Shown here: one piece after another, positions 63,880-64,000 of the stretch | Layout: the number at the start of each line of letters is the position of its first letter | How positions within the stretch are numbered: the stretch's first letter is position 1 | Assembly: GCF_028583425.1 (NCBI RefSeq) | Contig: NC_072807.1 | Coordinates: 31,191,001-31,255,000, forward strand | Origin: Eublepharis macularius | Lineage: Eukaryota > Chordata > Lepidosauria > Squamata > Eublepharidae | Direction: 5' to 3' | Length of the DNA: 64,000 nucleotides | The notes under the pieces: generated by a model | The model's input: only the letters and a program-made list of their open reading frames with translations | Told to the model about the DNA's origin: nothing | The model's database searches: none | Program-made: the position numbers and the translations under genes

Positions 63880-64000
63880 GAGACCCCAGTTCAACTTCCC
63901 TACCCAGCCATGAAGGTCACCGTAGGATGGTTAAGGAGGAATTACTGATCCACTTCACAGGACTGTTGTGAGGACAAAAAGGGGGAGAACTGCACATACC
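63880..64000 (+). repeat. Sauria-type SINE, cut by the window edge
   Basis: agttcaacttccctacccag, tgaaggtcaccgtagg, then ggactgttgtgaggacaaaa. The 3' end lies outside. Confidence 0.55.

Noticed and set aside
1-64000. LTR retroelements, endogenous retroviruses, Polintons, CRISPR arrays
   Set aside because: I looked for paired long terminal repeats, protease/RT/integrase or capsid motifs and repeat-spacer arrays, and saw none that I could support.

Overview
The window is vertebrate nuclear DNA, very probably from a squamate reptile (lizard, perhaps a gecko). The evidence is split genes with canonical GT-AG introns, CpG-island promoters, and a repeat complement of tRNA-derived SINEs with the Sauria-SINE layout, 5S-rRNA-derived SINEs, fold-back retroelement tails and palindromic MITEs. 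The species cannot be fixed from the sequence.

Layout. (1) 51-15570, minus strand: the first nine coding exons (380 codons) of a dual oxidase (DUOX), covering the signal peptide and most of the peroxidase-homology domain. The gene runs off the left edge. (2) 15.6-31.9 kb: a 16-kb first intron of that gene, full of repeats. (3) 31.5-33.3 kb: a CpG-rich block with a DUOX-side donor on the minus strand and, about 270 bp away, a non-coding exon, TATA box and octamer on the plus strand, which I read as a shared bidirectional promoter. (4) 34849-46682, plus strand: a complete six-coding-exon dual oxidase maturation factor (DUOXA, 323 aa). (5) 50952-55272, minus strand: a neuromedin B precursor gene (NMB) with its own TATA-containing CpG island, tail-to-tail with DUOXA. 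(6) 55.5-64 kb: no gene recognised, only repeats.

How the genes work together. DUOX makes H2O2 at the apical membrane of epithelia and thyroid. DUOXA escorts it out of the ER and stays with it at the surface, so the head-to-head arrangement would co-express enzyme and chaperone. NMB encodes an unrelated secreted bombesin-family peptide. In mammals the gene beyond DUOXA2 is DUOXA1, followed by DUOX1; here that place is taken by NMB, and no second DUOXA or DUOX is seen.

The repeats carry the most unusual signals: fold-back elements with clear 9-14 bp target duplications, one with a complete hammerhead-ribozyme consensus in both arms; a hAT-like MITE family with mostly perfect 8-bp duplications; a 202-bp TWA-duplicating MITE whose insertion into a 5S SINE can be read to the base; and a perfect 41-bp-arm palindrome beside a TTTC microsatellite.
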